A stretch of DNA of 36,468 nucleotides, taken from the NCBI GenBank assembly GCA_016281315.1, contig JAEEIJ010000065.1:1-36468 (forward strand), given 5' to 3'. Below the pieces are notes generated by a model. That model was given only the letters and a program-made list of their open reading frames with translations, ran no database searches and had not been told where the DNA came from. This stretch comes from Bacteroidales bacterium. GTDB taxonomy: Bacteria > Bacteroidota > Bacteroidia > Bacteroidales > UBA932. Made by a program: the position numbers and the translations under genes. Numbering within the stretch: the stretch's first letter is position 1; each line of letters begins with the position of its first letter. This document shows, piece after piece, positions 8,693 through 18,904 of this stretch.

Positions 8693-11650
8693 TTATTTCA
8701 GGAGCGGCAGGGGACCGGAGAAGTCCCAGACGTCGCCGGACCAGCCGAGAGTGGAGGAAGCGAGCTGGGAGAGGGTCTTGCCGGCTTCTACTTTGCCGTG
8801 GTAAGGGAAGATAGGATAATTACCTCCGGAAAGAGTTGCAGTTGTGCTCGGTGCCTCCACGCCAGTTGTCTTATCCTTGACAACGAGATATGTAGAATCC
8901 GACGAACCGTCTACATTCGCGTGTTGATAATTAGACGTAAGTTCATAGGTATAACCTGTCACATTCCCCCAGAAAGCCTTCAAAGCCATGTCAGGTTTAC
9001 GATAATTATCTGTAAGTGTACAACTGGGATAGGCCGTCCCGACAATAGCTCCGGAACTCCAATTGCTATTTCCAACACTACTTGCAGTCACAGAGCTATT
9101 CCAGGCTGCACAGTGTTCGACGGTGACGTTTTTTGTGCCAATATTGCCAATCAGACCTCCAAGCCTGAAGGAGCCGACCACGGAACCGCTGGCATAGCAA
9201 TTGGAAATGCTGACAGAAGTCGCTGATTCAATCCTTCCCACAAGTCCGCCGCGAATCTGGTTGGAATTAATAATGTTTCCTGTTGCATAACAATTCTCAA
9301 CAATGACACTGCCAATAGTCATATCTGTCCCCTGAGTGATGCTTCCGATAAAGGCAGAGATAGAAGAACTATCGGAAGATACATCACCAGTCGCATAACA
9401 GCGTTGAATAGAAACAGAGCCATTCGGGATAAGACCAAGAAAACCACCATATACCGAACCCGAACCGGTTTCGGTAATATTCCCCGAAGAATGGCAACGG
9501 GTAAAAGTGCCCCCATGCGCCTGCCCGGCGAATCCGCCGTTATTACTCCCACTGAAAGAGCAGATAGCAGAGGTGGAGCAGTTGGCAAAAACACCGGTCA
9601 TAGTCTGTCCTACAAAACCGCCACAAGCACTCTGCGCGGTAACGGTACCGCTTACATTACAGTTTGAAATAACTGGGGCACCGGAATCCACATAACCCGC
9701 GAATCCTCCGGTGTAGTTATTCCCTGTAACGGATCCTGTAACGGTACTGTTATCGATGACTGTACCTGCCTGGATGACATATCCCGCGAAACCGCCGATA
9801 TGCTGTCCCTTTAGGGATGTCATATCAACAATTGCATCGCAGTACTGGATGGTGCCGCGTCCAAAACCCACAAAGCCACCCAGATGCAATGGCTGTCCTT
9901 TCGTATTCGCAGACGTAATCTTGGCATATGCCTTGGTACGAATATCACCGTTCTTCGTGATAGTTCCATAGTTTACGCCCACAAAACCACCGGAATTGAG
10001 AACCTTGTTGTCCGCAGGATCGGGGGTGCTAACTGTTACCTTTTGTTCACTTGTGCCTACGGTACAGCCTTTAACCTGGCAACTGGTCTGCAACTGGCCC
10101 ACAAAACCGCCACAGCGGGAGTCATCGGTATAGGAAGATGTAACCGTAGCATCCTCCACCTGACAATCGGTAATAACAGATGCGTAATTCCCGGTTGAGC
10201 CCAAAAAACCGCCACAATATCTGGCAGTTGAAGATACGGTGCCGCCGGCGTATTGACAACCACTGATGATAACAAGTTCATTGGCATAACCTATCACGCC
10301 ACCAACCACACCGGCACCCTTTACATCAGTATCAGATACCGTGCAATCGGTGATGGTTGCTGTTATATTGCCGGCAGATCCCGAATTAATCTGTCCAATC
10401 AAGCCACCCACATTTGAGCCTGAAGAGTTTACTTTGCCATTGCTGACAGTAACGTTTGTAATGGTGTTACCCGACCCCTGGCAATATTCTGCCAATATGC
10501 CTCTTGCGGTTACTGAAGAATGATCCAGCGTAAGGTCATAGACAGATCCCTTGAAGACATAGAAAAAATCTTTTGTTAAATTGCTAATGGTCTTATTGTT
10601 ACCATTAAAATTGACCACCTGAGTATAACCACTGTTTGTATTGATGTGATTATGGCTCATATCCGTCATGTCCACATCGTCAATCATCTTGAAATAAGTA
10701 GTGGTCCCCCCTGTCGCAAGGGAATTGATTGCCGCCACTTGATTCTGGTCACCGATGAGGTAGGGATTGGCAGATGTACCGATGCCGGTGGTGTTGGCAT
10801 TAGCAAATCTGTCGACATTGACGCAATTAAGGTCAAGCCCAAACACCTTTCCCTCAGGAACCTCGGTGGCAGCGAACTTACGATAATGGGTATATTTCTC
10901 ATACGCATTATCTCCAATCTGGAAATGGACCCACAATTCGGCATCGGCCGGAACGATAACAGCACCAGGCAGGGTGGCATAGACGGTGACAAAATCCGTT
11001 TCCGTGCCCGCACCGGGCGTAGTAATATTGACGGTCAAAGATTTTCCATTGGCAAAGATATCCTTATCTGAGGAGAAGATCACCTTCTGGACTGTCTCCG
11101 CTTTTCCGGCCGGAAGTTTGGCACGAAGGCGGAGAACGGAAGACTGCTTGAGGGTTGCACCATGATCTGCCGCCCACTGGCTGGAGAAAGAAAACTGCTC
11201 GTATGAGTCGGCGCCTTCAAGAGTTACCGCAAATCCCAGATGGTCTGTAGTCGCATTCCCGGCCTGCGTCTGCTCGGCATACCCATTGGGCAGATTGGTA
11301 TAGGAAATGTCGTACTTTCCGTTATTCGGCTCGGGTTCTGCACCTGAAAAAGATGCTGAGCCTCCGTTAATAGTCGAATTGATAATCGTAAAAACTTCCC
11401 CGTTGATTTCAATGGTATCATCTTCTTCCCATACCATTTTCACAGGGCCTTTGATTTTTCCTTCCACAGGAGTGTCATCCTGCTCCAGGGAAACTTTCGT
11501 AGCCATCCCGCCTTCCGGGATGGTGGCGAAGATGGTAACCGTTTTTTGTTCGGAACCACCCGGAGTCTTTGAGCCGGTGTCCTTCTGGCACCCTGCCGTA
11601 ACGGCCATCACGGCCAGTACCGCAAGAATTGTTTTTGAACTAAATTTCAT
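8693..11650 (-). CDS. GLUG-repeat surface lipoprotein without an enzyme domain
   Basis: The 985-aa product has a lipoprotein signal (MAVTAGC, Cys21) followed by QKD, then a fimbrillin-like domain to about residue 275 (VTIFATIPEGG, DDTIEINGEVFTI). A linker of the type NPYLIGDQNQVAAINSL near residue 297 leads into GLUG-type repeats from about 350 to 890, each with GGF(V/L/I)G, a central Cys, and alternating V/T strands, as expected for a right-handed beta-helix. The C-terminus is PYHGKVEAGKTLSQL...LGWSGDVWDFSGPLPLLK, the cap shared with other proteins of this operon; here the protein simply stops at the cap, while in paralogues an enzyme follows. It is probably a surface glycan-binding or scaffold protein. 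It lies 32 bases after the SGNH gene start and 15 bases before peptide A. Confidence 0.85.
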   Translation of the reverse strand: MKFSSKTILAVLAVMAVTAGCQKDTGSKTPGGSEQKTVTIFATIPEGGMATKVSLEQDDTPVEGKIKGPVKMVWEEDDTIEINGEVFTIINSTINGGSASFSGAEPEPNNGKYDISYTNLPNGYAEQTQAGNATTDHLGFAVTLEGADSYEQFSFSSQWAADHGATLKQSSVLRLRAKLPAGKAETVQKVIFSSDKDIFANGKSLTVNITTPGAGTETDFVTVYATLPGAVIVPADAELWVHFQIGDNAYEKYTHYRKFAATEVPEGKVFGLDLNCVNVDRFANANTTGIGTSANPYLIGDQNQVAAINSLATGGTTTYFKMIDDVDMTDMSHNHINTNSGYTQVVNFNGNNKTISNLTKDFFYVFKGSVYDLTLDHSSVTARGILAEYCQGSGNTITNVTVSNGKVNSSGSNVGGLIGQINSGSAGNITATITDCTVSDTDVKGAGVVGGVIGYANELVIISGCQYAGGTVSSTARYCGGFLGSTGNYASVITDCQVEDATVTSSYTDDSRCGGFVGQLQTSCQVKGCTVGTSEQKVTVSTPDPADNKVLNSGGFVGVNYGTITKNGDIRTKAYAKITSANTKGQPLHLGGFVGFGRGTIQYCDAIVDMTSLKGQHIGGFAGYVIQAGTVIDNSTVTGSVTGNNYTGGFAGYVDSGAPVISNCNVSGTVTAQSACGGFVGQTMTGVFANCSTSAICSFSGSNNGGFAGQAHGGTFTRCHSSGNITETGSGSVYGGFLGLIPNGSVSIQRCYATGDVSSDSSSISAFIGSITQGTDMTIGSVIVENCYATGNIINSNQIRGGLVGRIESATSVSISNCYASGSVVGSFRLGGLIGNIGTKNVTVEHCAAWNSSVTASSVGNSNWSSGAIVGTAYPSCTLTDNYRKPDMALKAFWGNVTGYTYELTSNYQHANVDGSSDSTYLVVKDKTTGVEAPSTTATLSGGNYPIFPYHGKVEAGKTLSQLASSTLGWSGDVWDFSGPLPLLK

Positions 11651-11682
11651 GTTAATAGTTTATTATTAGCGTATATTGGCAA

Positions 11683-14600
11683 TTAATTAAGCAGCCCGTC
11701 AATGATGGGCTTGATGATGCCTTCCATCACCGTATAGGCATACGGGCCGGGATGGAGGTCGTCGTAGAGTTTGTATACGTCTTTGAGGCCGTGGCCGATA
11801 TCCGTAGAAACGGCCGCCTCAGATGCGTCATTGGCCACCAGCGAGGTCCAATAGTCGCAATAGGCGTAGCCTTCCTGGGCGCAAAGAGTCTGGAACTGGC
11901 TGTTGAGCGACTCGATGAATACGCTCTTCCAACCAACTGCGTATTCGCGGTTGTTGGGCGTGATGGAGCAGATGACCACCTTCATGCCGGAAGCCTTGGC
12001 GGCCGACGCCATATAGGCGATATTGTCGTAAATGGTCGATTCGGCCACCCCCTGGGCAATGTCGTTGGTGCCGCCCATCACCACGAACACCTGCGGATTG
12101 AGTGCCAGCACGTCTTTGGCGAAACGGTTACGCATCTGGGTGGTATTCTGGCCGCTGATGCCTTTGTCAATGTACCCGTTCCCGGAGAAGAAGCCCGGGT
12201 GGAACTTGGTGGTAATGGTGGTTCCGCTCAGGGACATATCGGCCGTAGGGAACGGCTCATTGCCCAAGGCGTTGTGCGTAGCCTCGAGTATCGTAGCCTG
12301 GGCGTCCTTGCGGCTCACGCGGGCCCACTGCCAGGTGATGCTGTCGCCCACGAAGACGGCCTTGATACGGGGGCTTCCGGGCACGAGCACGGGCAGGCTG
12401 GCGTCGGTATTCCAGACGGCGGCGGGCCAGGACTGCGCCTGGGCCTGGGCCGACACGGTACCGGAAGTGCCGGCATAACCGTTGGTGATGGTGGCACCCA
12501 CCGTATTGGAGGCGCAGAACGGCAGGCTGGCGTGCCAGCCGATGCAGGAAGAAATGTCCGCAACCGCTTGAGTGCCCTGTTGCGTGCACTGACCCACAAA
12601 GGCGCCCACGCTTGATCCGGAGCCGGAAATGGCACCGGAAGAATAACAGTTAGATACCGTTGTAGTATATGCAATGCCCAGGAAACCGCCGACAGGCGAA
12701 TAACTGCCACCAACGACAGAGGCCGTCGTGTAGCAGTTGGTAATATTCCCATTCTGGACAAATGCGCTGAATCCGCCGCAGTCATTGCCATGGGCCGTAA
12801 CCGTTCCGCCGGAGACATAGCAACGGTCGGTGGACTCATACTGGACGCCCACGAAACCGCCGGTGTTGATGGCGCCGTCAACATTGGTACCCGTCACGTA
12901 ACACTGCTCTGTATTAACGTTCTTTCCACCGCTTGAACTGCCGCCAAGCTGGCCGGCGAATCCGCCGGTACGGCCCGCAGAGGAAGCGGTGATGGTGGCC
13001 GACGAGACATAACAGCCGTTGAAACTTGTGGACTCTATAGCACCGCCCACAAAACCACCCACCTGGGTGTTGTTATTTGACCTGATATCTTTTACCGTAC
13101 CGTTGTCGTAATGACAACCCGTAAATGAAGCCACTTCTGCGCGCCCCACAAAACCGCCACAGTAAGCGCCAGCGCTTGTGACGTTTCCGGTAACCGAGCA
13201 ATTGGTAAAGGCGGATGACGCCTGTGCATAACCAACGAAGCCACCGGTATAAGCACCCGAGTTATTTACCGTTGCCGCAGAAGAGCAATCCTTGTATGCA
13301 TCCGGGACAAAAGCCCAGCCCACGAAACCGCCCACGCTGTTGGCATGACCGGTTACGGAAGTCGTATTGTCTACCGTGCAGCCCTGGAAATTGGAACCGG
13401 CATAGTAGGTACAGCCCACAAAACCGCCCACGTTCTGGGCCTTGGCCGATGAAACGGTTGTCCCTGTCACTGAGCAGTTAATGTAGGAAAGAGCCTGCAT
13501 GGAATACCCCACAAAGCCTCCGGTATGGATGGAGCCACCGGCACCGTCGAGGTTTTGCGTAACAGTAACATTCTCCACTGCACACTCCGTAAAGATGGCC
13601 GGCACTTCGTAGCCTGAGGAAATCTGTCCGTATCCGAGGAATCCGCCGACATGGCTGACGCTGGACACCGCGGCGTTTGCTACCCGGCAACGGGTATAGG
13701 AGGCCGATTTGTCACTGTTGCCGATAAATCCGCCGACTTCCGCCTGGCCGGAAATGCTCACCGACGTCCCCTCGACATAACAGTCCGAAAAAACCGGAGC
13801 TAAAGAAGGCGTACTATAGCCGATAAAGCCGCCTACAGCAATCTTGGCATCTCCGGAGGGGGTCACATTGGAAGAAAGGGTAACAGGTCCGTCTACATGG
13901 CAATGGTCGAAGACGGCATTGATGGTGGTGCAGCCAATGAAACCGCCAAGACCTTGCGTGGCGGAAGGGGTAGTATTATGAGCGAGGGTGAAATTCTTTG
14001 TATAGCAATCCTTTAAGGTTGCCACCTGTCCCCTGACCATACCAGCGAACTCACCCACATGCGACTTGCAGGTTGCCGTCGTATTCTCCACAGAGCAGCG
14101 CAGCAGCGTGCCGGTAGTGTTGATTTCTCCGGCGAAACCGCCCACCCACTGGTTCTGGCCGGTAACCGTCGAGTTCTTCACGTGCACGTCGGTGCAGTTC
14201 CCCACAACGCCGGTGGTGCCGATGAAGCCGCCCACCACGCCGATCTTGGAGTTATGGCTGATGGTGGCATTGTCGAAAGTTACATCGTAAATATGGCCGT
14301 TCAGCACACCGCAGAAACTGGCGTATGAAGCCCCGGTAGAGGTCAACTTGGAGATGGTGTGGCCGTCTCCGTCAAAGTCCATGGCCTTGCTGAAACCGGA
14401 AGCCGTATTGAGCGGCACCCAGTTCGTAATGGAGGAGGCGTCGATGTCTTCCAGCAGGCGGAACCAGTTGGAAGAATTGTTCACCATCACGTTATGCATG
14501 TTGTTCAGCTGGCGGGCGTTGGCGATCAGGTAAGGATTCGCCTGGGTGCCGTCGCCTGCCACGAAGTCCTGCTGGGACAGGGAGATGGTGGTGGCCGATC

Positions 14601-15387
14601 CGCCGAAGGAGTTCATCTTGCCCTGCATGACTGTCTTGTCGCCGCCGGAGATGGGGATCTGGAAGCCGTAGGCCTCTTTGTCGGGATCCATCGCATAGAC
14701 GGTGATGTTGGATCCGTCGGGAAGCGCGATGTCTTCCCACGGGAGCATGAGATAGGCTGTCAGTTTCTGGGCCGATGCACTCACGTCTACCCCGCTAAGC
14801 GGAACGGTGTAGTTGTGACCATCCAGGATGATGCCGGCCTTGTCCAGAGACGTCACGCCTGCAGGGAGCGTGGCCACCAGTTTCACGGCCGCACCCTGTT
14901 TGTAGCTGCCGCCGTGACCGGCCGCCCAACTGCCGTTGAAAAGGATATCCTCATACTGGTCCACCCCTTTCAGCAACGCGCGGAAACGGAGGTGAGCCGT
15001 GCTGCCGTTCCCGTTTTGGGCGGGAGAGGCAGCATCGGCCTCAGCTTCGTCTATACTCGCGTACGTGCCCGGGTATAGGATATCGAAGGTGCTGCCCGTC
15101 ACGGCGGGGCCGGTGAATTCGGCCACATGGTCCGAGACGATGCGAGAGATACTGTAAACGGCCGAATTCTCTCCCGAGATTACACGGATGCAGTCCGTGT
15201 CTTCCCAGGCGGTTTTCAGCTTGCCGTCTTCTTCGGTGAAACTCACTTTGGCATATACTTCTTCCGGCACGGCCACCCGGATGGTGACCATTTTGCCGGA
15301 CGGGGCGGCAGGTCCCGTCCCCTCCTTGACGCACGAGGCGGCAAGGAGGAGCAGGAGACATCCCGTTAAAAGGGCAGTCCTTTTCAT
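11683..15387 (-). CDS. Surface lipoprotein: fimbrillin-like + long GLUG helix + SGNH hydrolase
   Basis: I place the start at 15387 (MKRTALLTGCLLLLLAASC), because the longer frame to 15480 adds 31 non-signal residues and overlaps a 45-aa peptide gene. The 1234-aa protein has a lipobox Cys19 followed by VKEG, a fimbrillin-like domain (to about 275), and the longest GLUG array of the window (about 330-960), then an SGNH/GDSL hydrolase from about 1005. Its motifs are GDSITWQW (Ser1016), an internal Gly in DKGISGQ, GGTND (Asn1108) and DDLHP (Asp1209, His1212), so block I, II, III and V residues are present. Such enzymes remove acetyl or other acyl esters from sugars, and some act as lipases. Within this locus a carbohydrate O-esterase or deacetylase is most likely. 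The helix may hold the enzyme away from the membrane. Confidence 0.9.
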   Translation of the reverse strand: MKRTALLTGCLLLLLAASCVKEGTGPAAPSGKMVTIRVAVPEEVYAKVSFTEEDGKLKTAWEDTDCIRVISGENSAVYSISRIVSDHVAEFTGPAVTGSTFDILYPGTYASIDEAEADAASPAQNGNGSTAHLRFRALLKGVDQYEDILFNGSWAAGHGGSYKQGAAVKLVATLPAGVTSLDKAGIILDGHNYTVPLSGVDVSASAQKLTAYLMLPWEDIALPDGSNITVYAMDPDKEAYGFQIPISGGDKTVMQGKMNSFGGSATTISLSQQDFVAGDGTQANPYLIANARQLNNMHNVMVNNSSNWFRLLEDIDASSITNWVPLNTASGFSKAMDFDGDGHTISKLTSTGASYASFCGVLNGHIYDVTFDNATISHNSKIGVVGGFIGTTGVVGNCTDVHVKNSTVTGQNQWVGGFAGEINTTGTLLRCSVENTTATCKSHVGEFAGMVRGQVATLKDCYTKNFTLAHNTTPSATQGLGGFIGCTTINAVFDHCHVDGPVTLSSNVTPSGDAKIAVGGFIGYSTPSLAPVFSDCYVEGTSVSISGQAEVGGFIGNSDKSASYTRCRVANAAVSSVSHVGGFLGYGQISSGYEVPAIFTECAVENVTVTQNLDGAGGSIHTGGFVGYSMQALSYINCSVTGTTVSSAKAQNVGGFVGCTYYAGSNFQGCTVDNTTSVTGHANSVGGFVGWAFVPDAYKDCSSAATVNNSGAYTGGFVGYAQASSAFTNCSVTGNVTSAGAYCGGFVGRAEVASFTGCHYDNGTVKDIRSNNNTQVGGFVGGAIESTSFNGCYVSSATITASSAGRTGGFAGQLGGSSSGGKNVNTEQCYVTGTNVDGAINTGGFVGVQYESTDRCYVSGGTVTAHGNDCGGFSAFVQNGNITNCYTTASVVGGSYSPVGGFLGIAYTTTVSNCYSSGAISGSGSSVGAFVGQCTQQGTQAVADISSCIGWHASLPFCASNTVGATITNGYAGTSGTVSAQAQAQSWPAAVWNTDASLPVLVPGSPRIKAVFVGDSITWQWARVSRKDAQATILEATHNALGNEPFPTADMSLSGTTITTKFHPGFFSGNGYIDKGISGQNTTQMRNRFAKDVLALNPQVFVVMGGTNDIAQGVAESTIYDNIAYMASAAKASGMKVVICSITPNNREYAVGWKSVFIESLNSQFQTLCAQEGYAYCDYWTSLVANDASEAAVSTDIGHGLKDVYKLYDDLHPGPYAYTVMEGIIKPIIDGLLN

Positions 15388-15400
15388 AGGCACAGATTCT

Positions 15401-15538
15401 CTAGAGAATGATGTTTTCGTCGAAATCCTCCAATTGCGAGGTACCAAAGAGGGCAGCCTCCTTGGAGAGCAGTTCCACAACCGCCGCCTCTGGGGCGGTA
15501 TACTCTTGAACGGGAATGATTGTCTGATTGTATTTCAT
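15401..15538 (-). CDS. Small peptide C (45 aa), member of the YxxPE-VV-E peptide family
   Basis: ATG to TAG encodes 45 residues: MKYNQTIIPVQEYTAPEAAV, then VELLSKEAALFGTSQLEDF and DENIIL. The core E-Y-T-A-P-E-A-A-V-V-E-L-x-x-x-E matches peptide B (YEQPEVSVVALAVE) and, more loosely, peptide A. The tail TSQLEDFDENII matches TSNQLGDYGNNPI of peptide B with one gap. There is no signal peptide. It fills the gap between the GLUG-NAGPA gene (25 bases upstream) and the SGNH gene (13 bases downstream), so it is transcribed with them. Function is unknown. The agreement between three separate small frames in one operon argues that they are real genes. Confidence 0.68.
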   Translation of the reverse strand: MKYNQTIIPVQEYTAPEAAVVELLSKEAALFGTSQLEDFDENIIL

Positions 15539-15563
15539 TGCGTATAAGATCTAAGAGGTTCGA

Positions 15564-18500
15564 CTAGTTCTTGGGAATGATGCAGATGAACGTGTCACGG
15601 GCACGCTGGCCATCGTGGTTATGGATGGTCTTCCCGCTGGTGTTGGGATCGCTGTCGCAAGGGTAATTCACCACATTGGTGGTGGCATCGCCCTGATCCT
15701 GCACGCACATCGTGGTGGAGCCGCCACCGTCCAGGTTCAGCGTATATTTAGGGCCGAAGGCATTGGCAATGTGACGTTCCAGCCAGTAGGCGCTATAGCC
15801 ATAACCACCGGCACTGTCGGCATAACGTCCGTCCACCACAATGAGCAGCAGATGAGGTTTATCATCATATTCCGGATACGCTATAGCCACCGCTGTGCGA
15901 GGATAGGCTCCGCTCTGATGCACCTTGGGATGTTCGGAATTGGACAGGCTGCCGCCGAATCCACTGCAGCGATCCTTATAGGTGTAGCCGAAGCGGATAT
16001 AGTTGGCGTGAATAATGGGAGAACTGGAGAGGAAGCCGGCCTCGTTGTCCGTTCCGAGCCTGTACCACAGGCGTTCCTGCCTGACCGTACGGTTATATGT
16101 ATTGGCACCGTATTTGTCGCTGGCGCCACCGCCATAACCGTCGAAGGCAATCCGCACATCCTGTTTTCCATCGCAGTAGAAAGTGCCTTCACACTTCCAA
16201 TTCTCCACCCCGGTATCACCGATGGTATTGTTGGGCATAAACGACTTCGGGGAACCGAACGGATAGTTGGTCACGACTTCGCTGCCCGCCTTGATATTGT
16301 CCAGGGCATTGTTTTCCAAGCTACTGTCATCCTTTTGCCATGTATATCCCATATTGGCCTTGATGGCGATAGAGCCACTCTCGTAGCCACCATTGATGGT
16401 AGCGACTGCACCAACGGCAGCGTGTACCTGGGACGCGACACAAGTGGGCGAGCAGTGGACAATCTTCACCTCATAGTTCGTGTTAGAGAGGTCATAGTCA
16501 ACCACATAAAGGGCCTGTTTGCGCGTACCGCTATCCATCCAGCCGGCCGATACTGTACCTGTAGCGGTGAAATACTTGACTGCGCCGTCGGCGGTCACAT
16601 TGACGTGTGACCAGGTAAGGCCGTCCTGAGTGGCAGATTTTGCACCGCGGACTGAGTAACATCCCGGGAAAGAGCGCGCCAAGGAGCTCTGTCCCACACT
16701 GAGCGCCTGTACAGTCGGTTCCCCGCTTGCCGGCGTCTCTGCTGCAGGTTCAGCCTCGACAGCGCCGGTGAGAACGGGAATATCCCCGCTGAAATCCCAG
16801 ACATTGCTGTCCCAGCCCAGGCTCTGCGCCACGGTGGAGAGACGGGTGCTGCCGGCCACCTTGCCGTGGTAAGGATAATAGTGCGTAAAACTGGTACTGT
16901 TCGGGTTCGAAATCGAAAGCGGACTGCTGGGAGAAGCGTTGTTCTGGTCGTATAGCGTGAACACGCTGTTATAGTCTTTGAAGGACAGGTTGGGATGGCG
17001 ATAGCAGTCCGTCAGATAACTCTTCCTGGCTACATAACCCAGCACGGCACCGGAACTCCAGAAATCCCCGTTGGAATTCTGCGTACGGGTGGCAAAAGAA
17101 GTCTGCCACGCGATACAACCCTGGAAAACGTTGTCCGGCTCCAGGGTTTCCGGCGTGCCGGCAGTGTTATTATCCAAGTTACAGTGACCGCCTATGCCAC
17201 CGCCGCATCGCAGGGCATCCACCGTAGCCGTAGAGAAGCAGTTGATAATCTGTGTTTCCGGGCGCATAATACCACCACAAATACCACCCACACGCTGATC
17301 ACCGTGGATAACACCGGAAGTCCAACAGTTACGGATGCGGGAAGACTCGCCGAAGTCGATGCCAAACAGACCACCCACATATGCCTGCACTGTGCAATTG
17401 ATGGTAACGTCGGCACTGGAGGAGTCGATATAGGCAAAGTCTACACGACCTGCAAGACCGCCGACACCGGAATCGCCCAGCGCGAAATCGCCGGAATTGG
17501 GATCGGTATACGTCTTGGTCTTGGTGATAGTACCGGAAACATGGACATTCTGCACCACGGCCTTCTTGCCGCTATAGCCCACATATCCGCCAAGGATACC
17601 GGCTGTACCATTATTGGTGGTAATAGTGGCATTGGTAAAGTTCACGTTCTTACAAGTCCCGTAAAGCAGACCGAAGAAGGAAGGTTTACTGTCCGGCTGA
17701 TGGGCGGCATCGGTCCTGCCTGTGGGATCGAACGAGCAGGAGAAATGGTCGATAGTATGACCGTCGCCGTCGAAATCGATAAGATAGTCGTATGGACTGG
17801 AAGAATTCAGGGGCACCCAGGTATGGCTCTGCAGATAGGACTGCATGTCGATATCCTTGATCAGGCGGAAGTAAACACGTTCTTCGGCTTTGAGGACACC
17901 GTCCACGTGCATATTGTCCAGGTGCTTGGCATTGGCGATGAGATAGGGATCGCCTTCCGTTCCGTTGCCGCCGGCGAACAGCTGGGGAATCCATTTGTCG
18001 TTACCGGAAGCCGCCACGGCATAGGTGGCAGGAAGCTGGATGCGGTTCACCTTCCCCGCCAGGATGGCCCCGGTGACGCTGGCCATGCGGTGACGCAGGC
18101 TATAGTAGGTGCCGTCGCCGTCCAGGACGCCCACGGTGAAGTAGGAACGGGCCGAGAACGGGACATCCTCCCATCCGGCCTGGGCATAGGCCGTGAGCGT
18201 ATGTTCCGACGTAAGGTCCACGCCAGTAATACTCACGGAAATGGGGTTCTCCAGAGTCTGGGTGTTGAACTCCGTGAGCGTCACCTTCTCGGGTGCGGTA
18301 ATCTCATTCGGGAGGGGGAATACGAACTTGAGGATGGCGCCCTTCTTGAGGGTGGCGCCATGGTCTGTGGCCCAACCGCTGTTGAATACGATATCCGCAA
18401 GGTCATCCTTGGATACATTTTCCAGTTTTGCGGTAAAGGTAAGGTGATCGGTGGCTCCGTTCCCGTTCTGGATGAGGTCGGGATTCCCGTTCTGGGCCGC

Positions 18501-18875
18501 GTCGGGCGAGCTGAACGAGGCTGGAGCCACGATGTCGAAACTGGTGCCGCTCACTGCGGGACCTTCGAACTGGGCCGTCTTGTCCGTAAATCCGGCCTTG
18601 ATGGTGTATTCTGCATTCTGGGACGGATTGGCGTGATTGAACACGCGGATCTTGTCACCGGCCTGCCAGGCCAGGCGGAGGGTGGTGCCATCGGGCGTAA
18701 AGCCGGCCTTGCCGGGTTCATCGGCCTGGGCCGAAGCCGGACTGGCATCCTCGTCCGGGATGCTGGCGGTGATGGTGAACATGGGCACCCCGTCCAGGGT
18801 GGGTTTTTCCTTGATGCAAGCCGCCAAAGCAGCGACCGCCAGGGAAACCGTCAAAAACTGAAAAATCTTCTTCAT
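15564..18875 (-). CDS. Surface lipoprotein: fimbrillin-like + GLUG + NAGPA phosphodiester glycosidase
   Basis: The 1103-aa product has a lipobox (VAALAAC, Cys20) followed by IKEK, then a fimbrillin-like domain to about 290 with DKIRVFNHANPSQNAEY, close in sequence to the GH20 protein. GLUG-type repeats run from about 325 to 610 and end in the cap YPYHGKVAG...VAQSLGWDSNVWDFSGDIPVL near 690. A short Ala/Pro-rich linker leads to a NAGPA domain (about 730-1100) with GAVATINGGYE, LLLIVVDGRY, and NLDGGGSTTMC (Asp1049), ending RARDTFICII. The family is named for the enzyme that removes alpha-GlcNAc from GlcNAc-phosphate diesters; bacterial members are little studied. It is paralogous to the stand-alone NAGPA gene directly upstream. 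The signal suggests a surface location. Confidence 0.9.
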   Translation of the reverse strand: MKKIFQFLTVSLAVAALAACIKEKPTLDGVPMFTITASIPDEDASPASAQADEPGKAGFTPDGTTLRLAWQAGDKIRVFNHANPSQNAEYTIKAGFTDKTAQFEGPAVSGTSFDIVAPASFSSPDAAQNGNPDLIQNGNGATDHLTFTAKLENVSKDDLADIVFNSGWATDHGATLKKGAILKFVFPLPNEITAPEKVTLTEFNTQTLENPISVSITGVDLTSEHTLTAYAQAGWEDVPFSARSYFTVGVLDGDGTYYSLRHRMASVTGAILAGKVNRIQLPATYAVAASGNDKWIPQLFAGGNGTEGDPYLIANAKHLDNMHVDGVLKAEERVYFRLIKDIDMQSYLQSHTWVPLNSSSPYDYLIDFDGDGHTIDHFSCSFDPTGRTDAAHQPDSKPSFFGLLYGTCKNVNFTNATITTNNGTAGILGGYVGYSGKKAVVQNVHVSGTITKTKTYTDPNSGDFALGDSGVGGLAGRVDFAYIDSSSADVTINCTVQAYVGGLFGIDFGESSRIRNCWTSGVIHGDQRVGGICGGIMRPETQIINCFSTATVDALRCGGGIGGHCNLDNNTAGTPETLEPDNVFQGCIAWQTSFATRTQNSNGDFWSSGAVLGYVARKSYLTDCYRHPNLSFKDYNSVFTLYDQNNASPSSPLSISNPNSTSFTHYYPYHGKVAGSTRLSTVAQSLGWDSNVWDFSGDIPVLTGAVEAEPAAETPASGEPTVQALSVGQSSLARSFPGCYSVRGAKSATQDGLTWSHVNVTADGAVKYFTATGTVSAGWMDSGTRKQALYVVDYDLSNTNYEVKIVHCSPTCVASQVHAAVGAVATINGGYESGSIAIKANMGYTWQKDDSSLENNALDNIKAGSEVVTNYPFGSPKSFMPNNTIGDTGVENWKCEGTFYCDGKQDVRIAFDGYGGGASDKYGANTYNRTVRQERLWYRLGTDNEAGFLSSSPIIHANYIRFGYTYKDRCSGFGGSLSNSEHPKVHQSGAYPRTAVAIAYPEYDDKPHLLLIVVDGRYADSAGGYGYSAYWLERHIANAFGPKYTLNLDGGGSTTMCVQDQGDATTNVVNYPCDSDPNTSGKTIHNHDGQRARDTFICIIPKN

Positions 18876-18904
18876 AGCAACTAACTATACTCATTCTATC
18901 TGTT

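Noticed and set aside
11900..15000. Possible CRISPR or tandem DNA repeats, because similar strings recur (such as complements of GGCGGTTTTGTGGG)
   Set aside because: The recurrences are the degenerate coding of GGFVG-type protein repeats, not identical DNA repeats with spacers.
15388..15480. An N-terminal extension of the SGNH fusion protein starting at 15480
   Set aside because: The 31 extra residues are not signal-like, hide a perfect lipoprotein signal at 15387, and overlap the 45-aa peptide frame.
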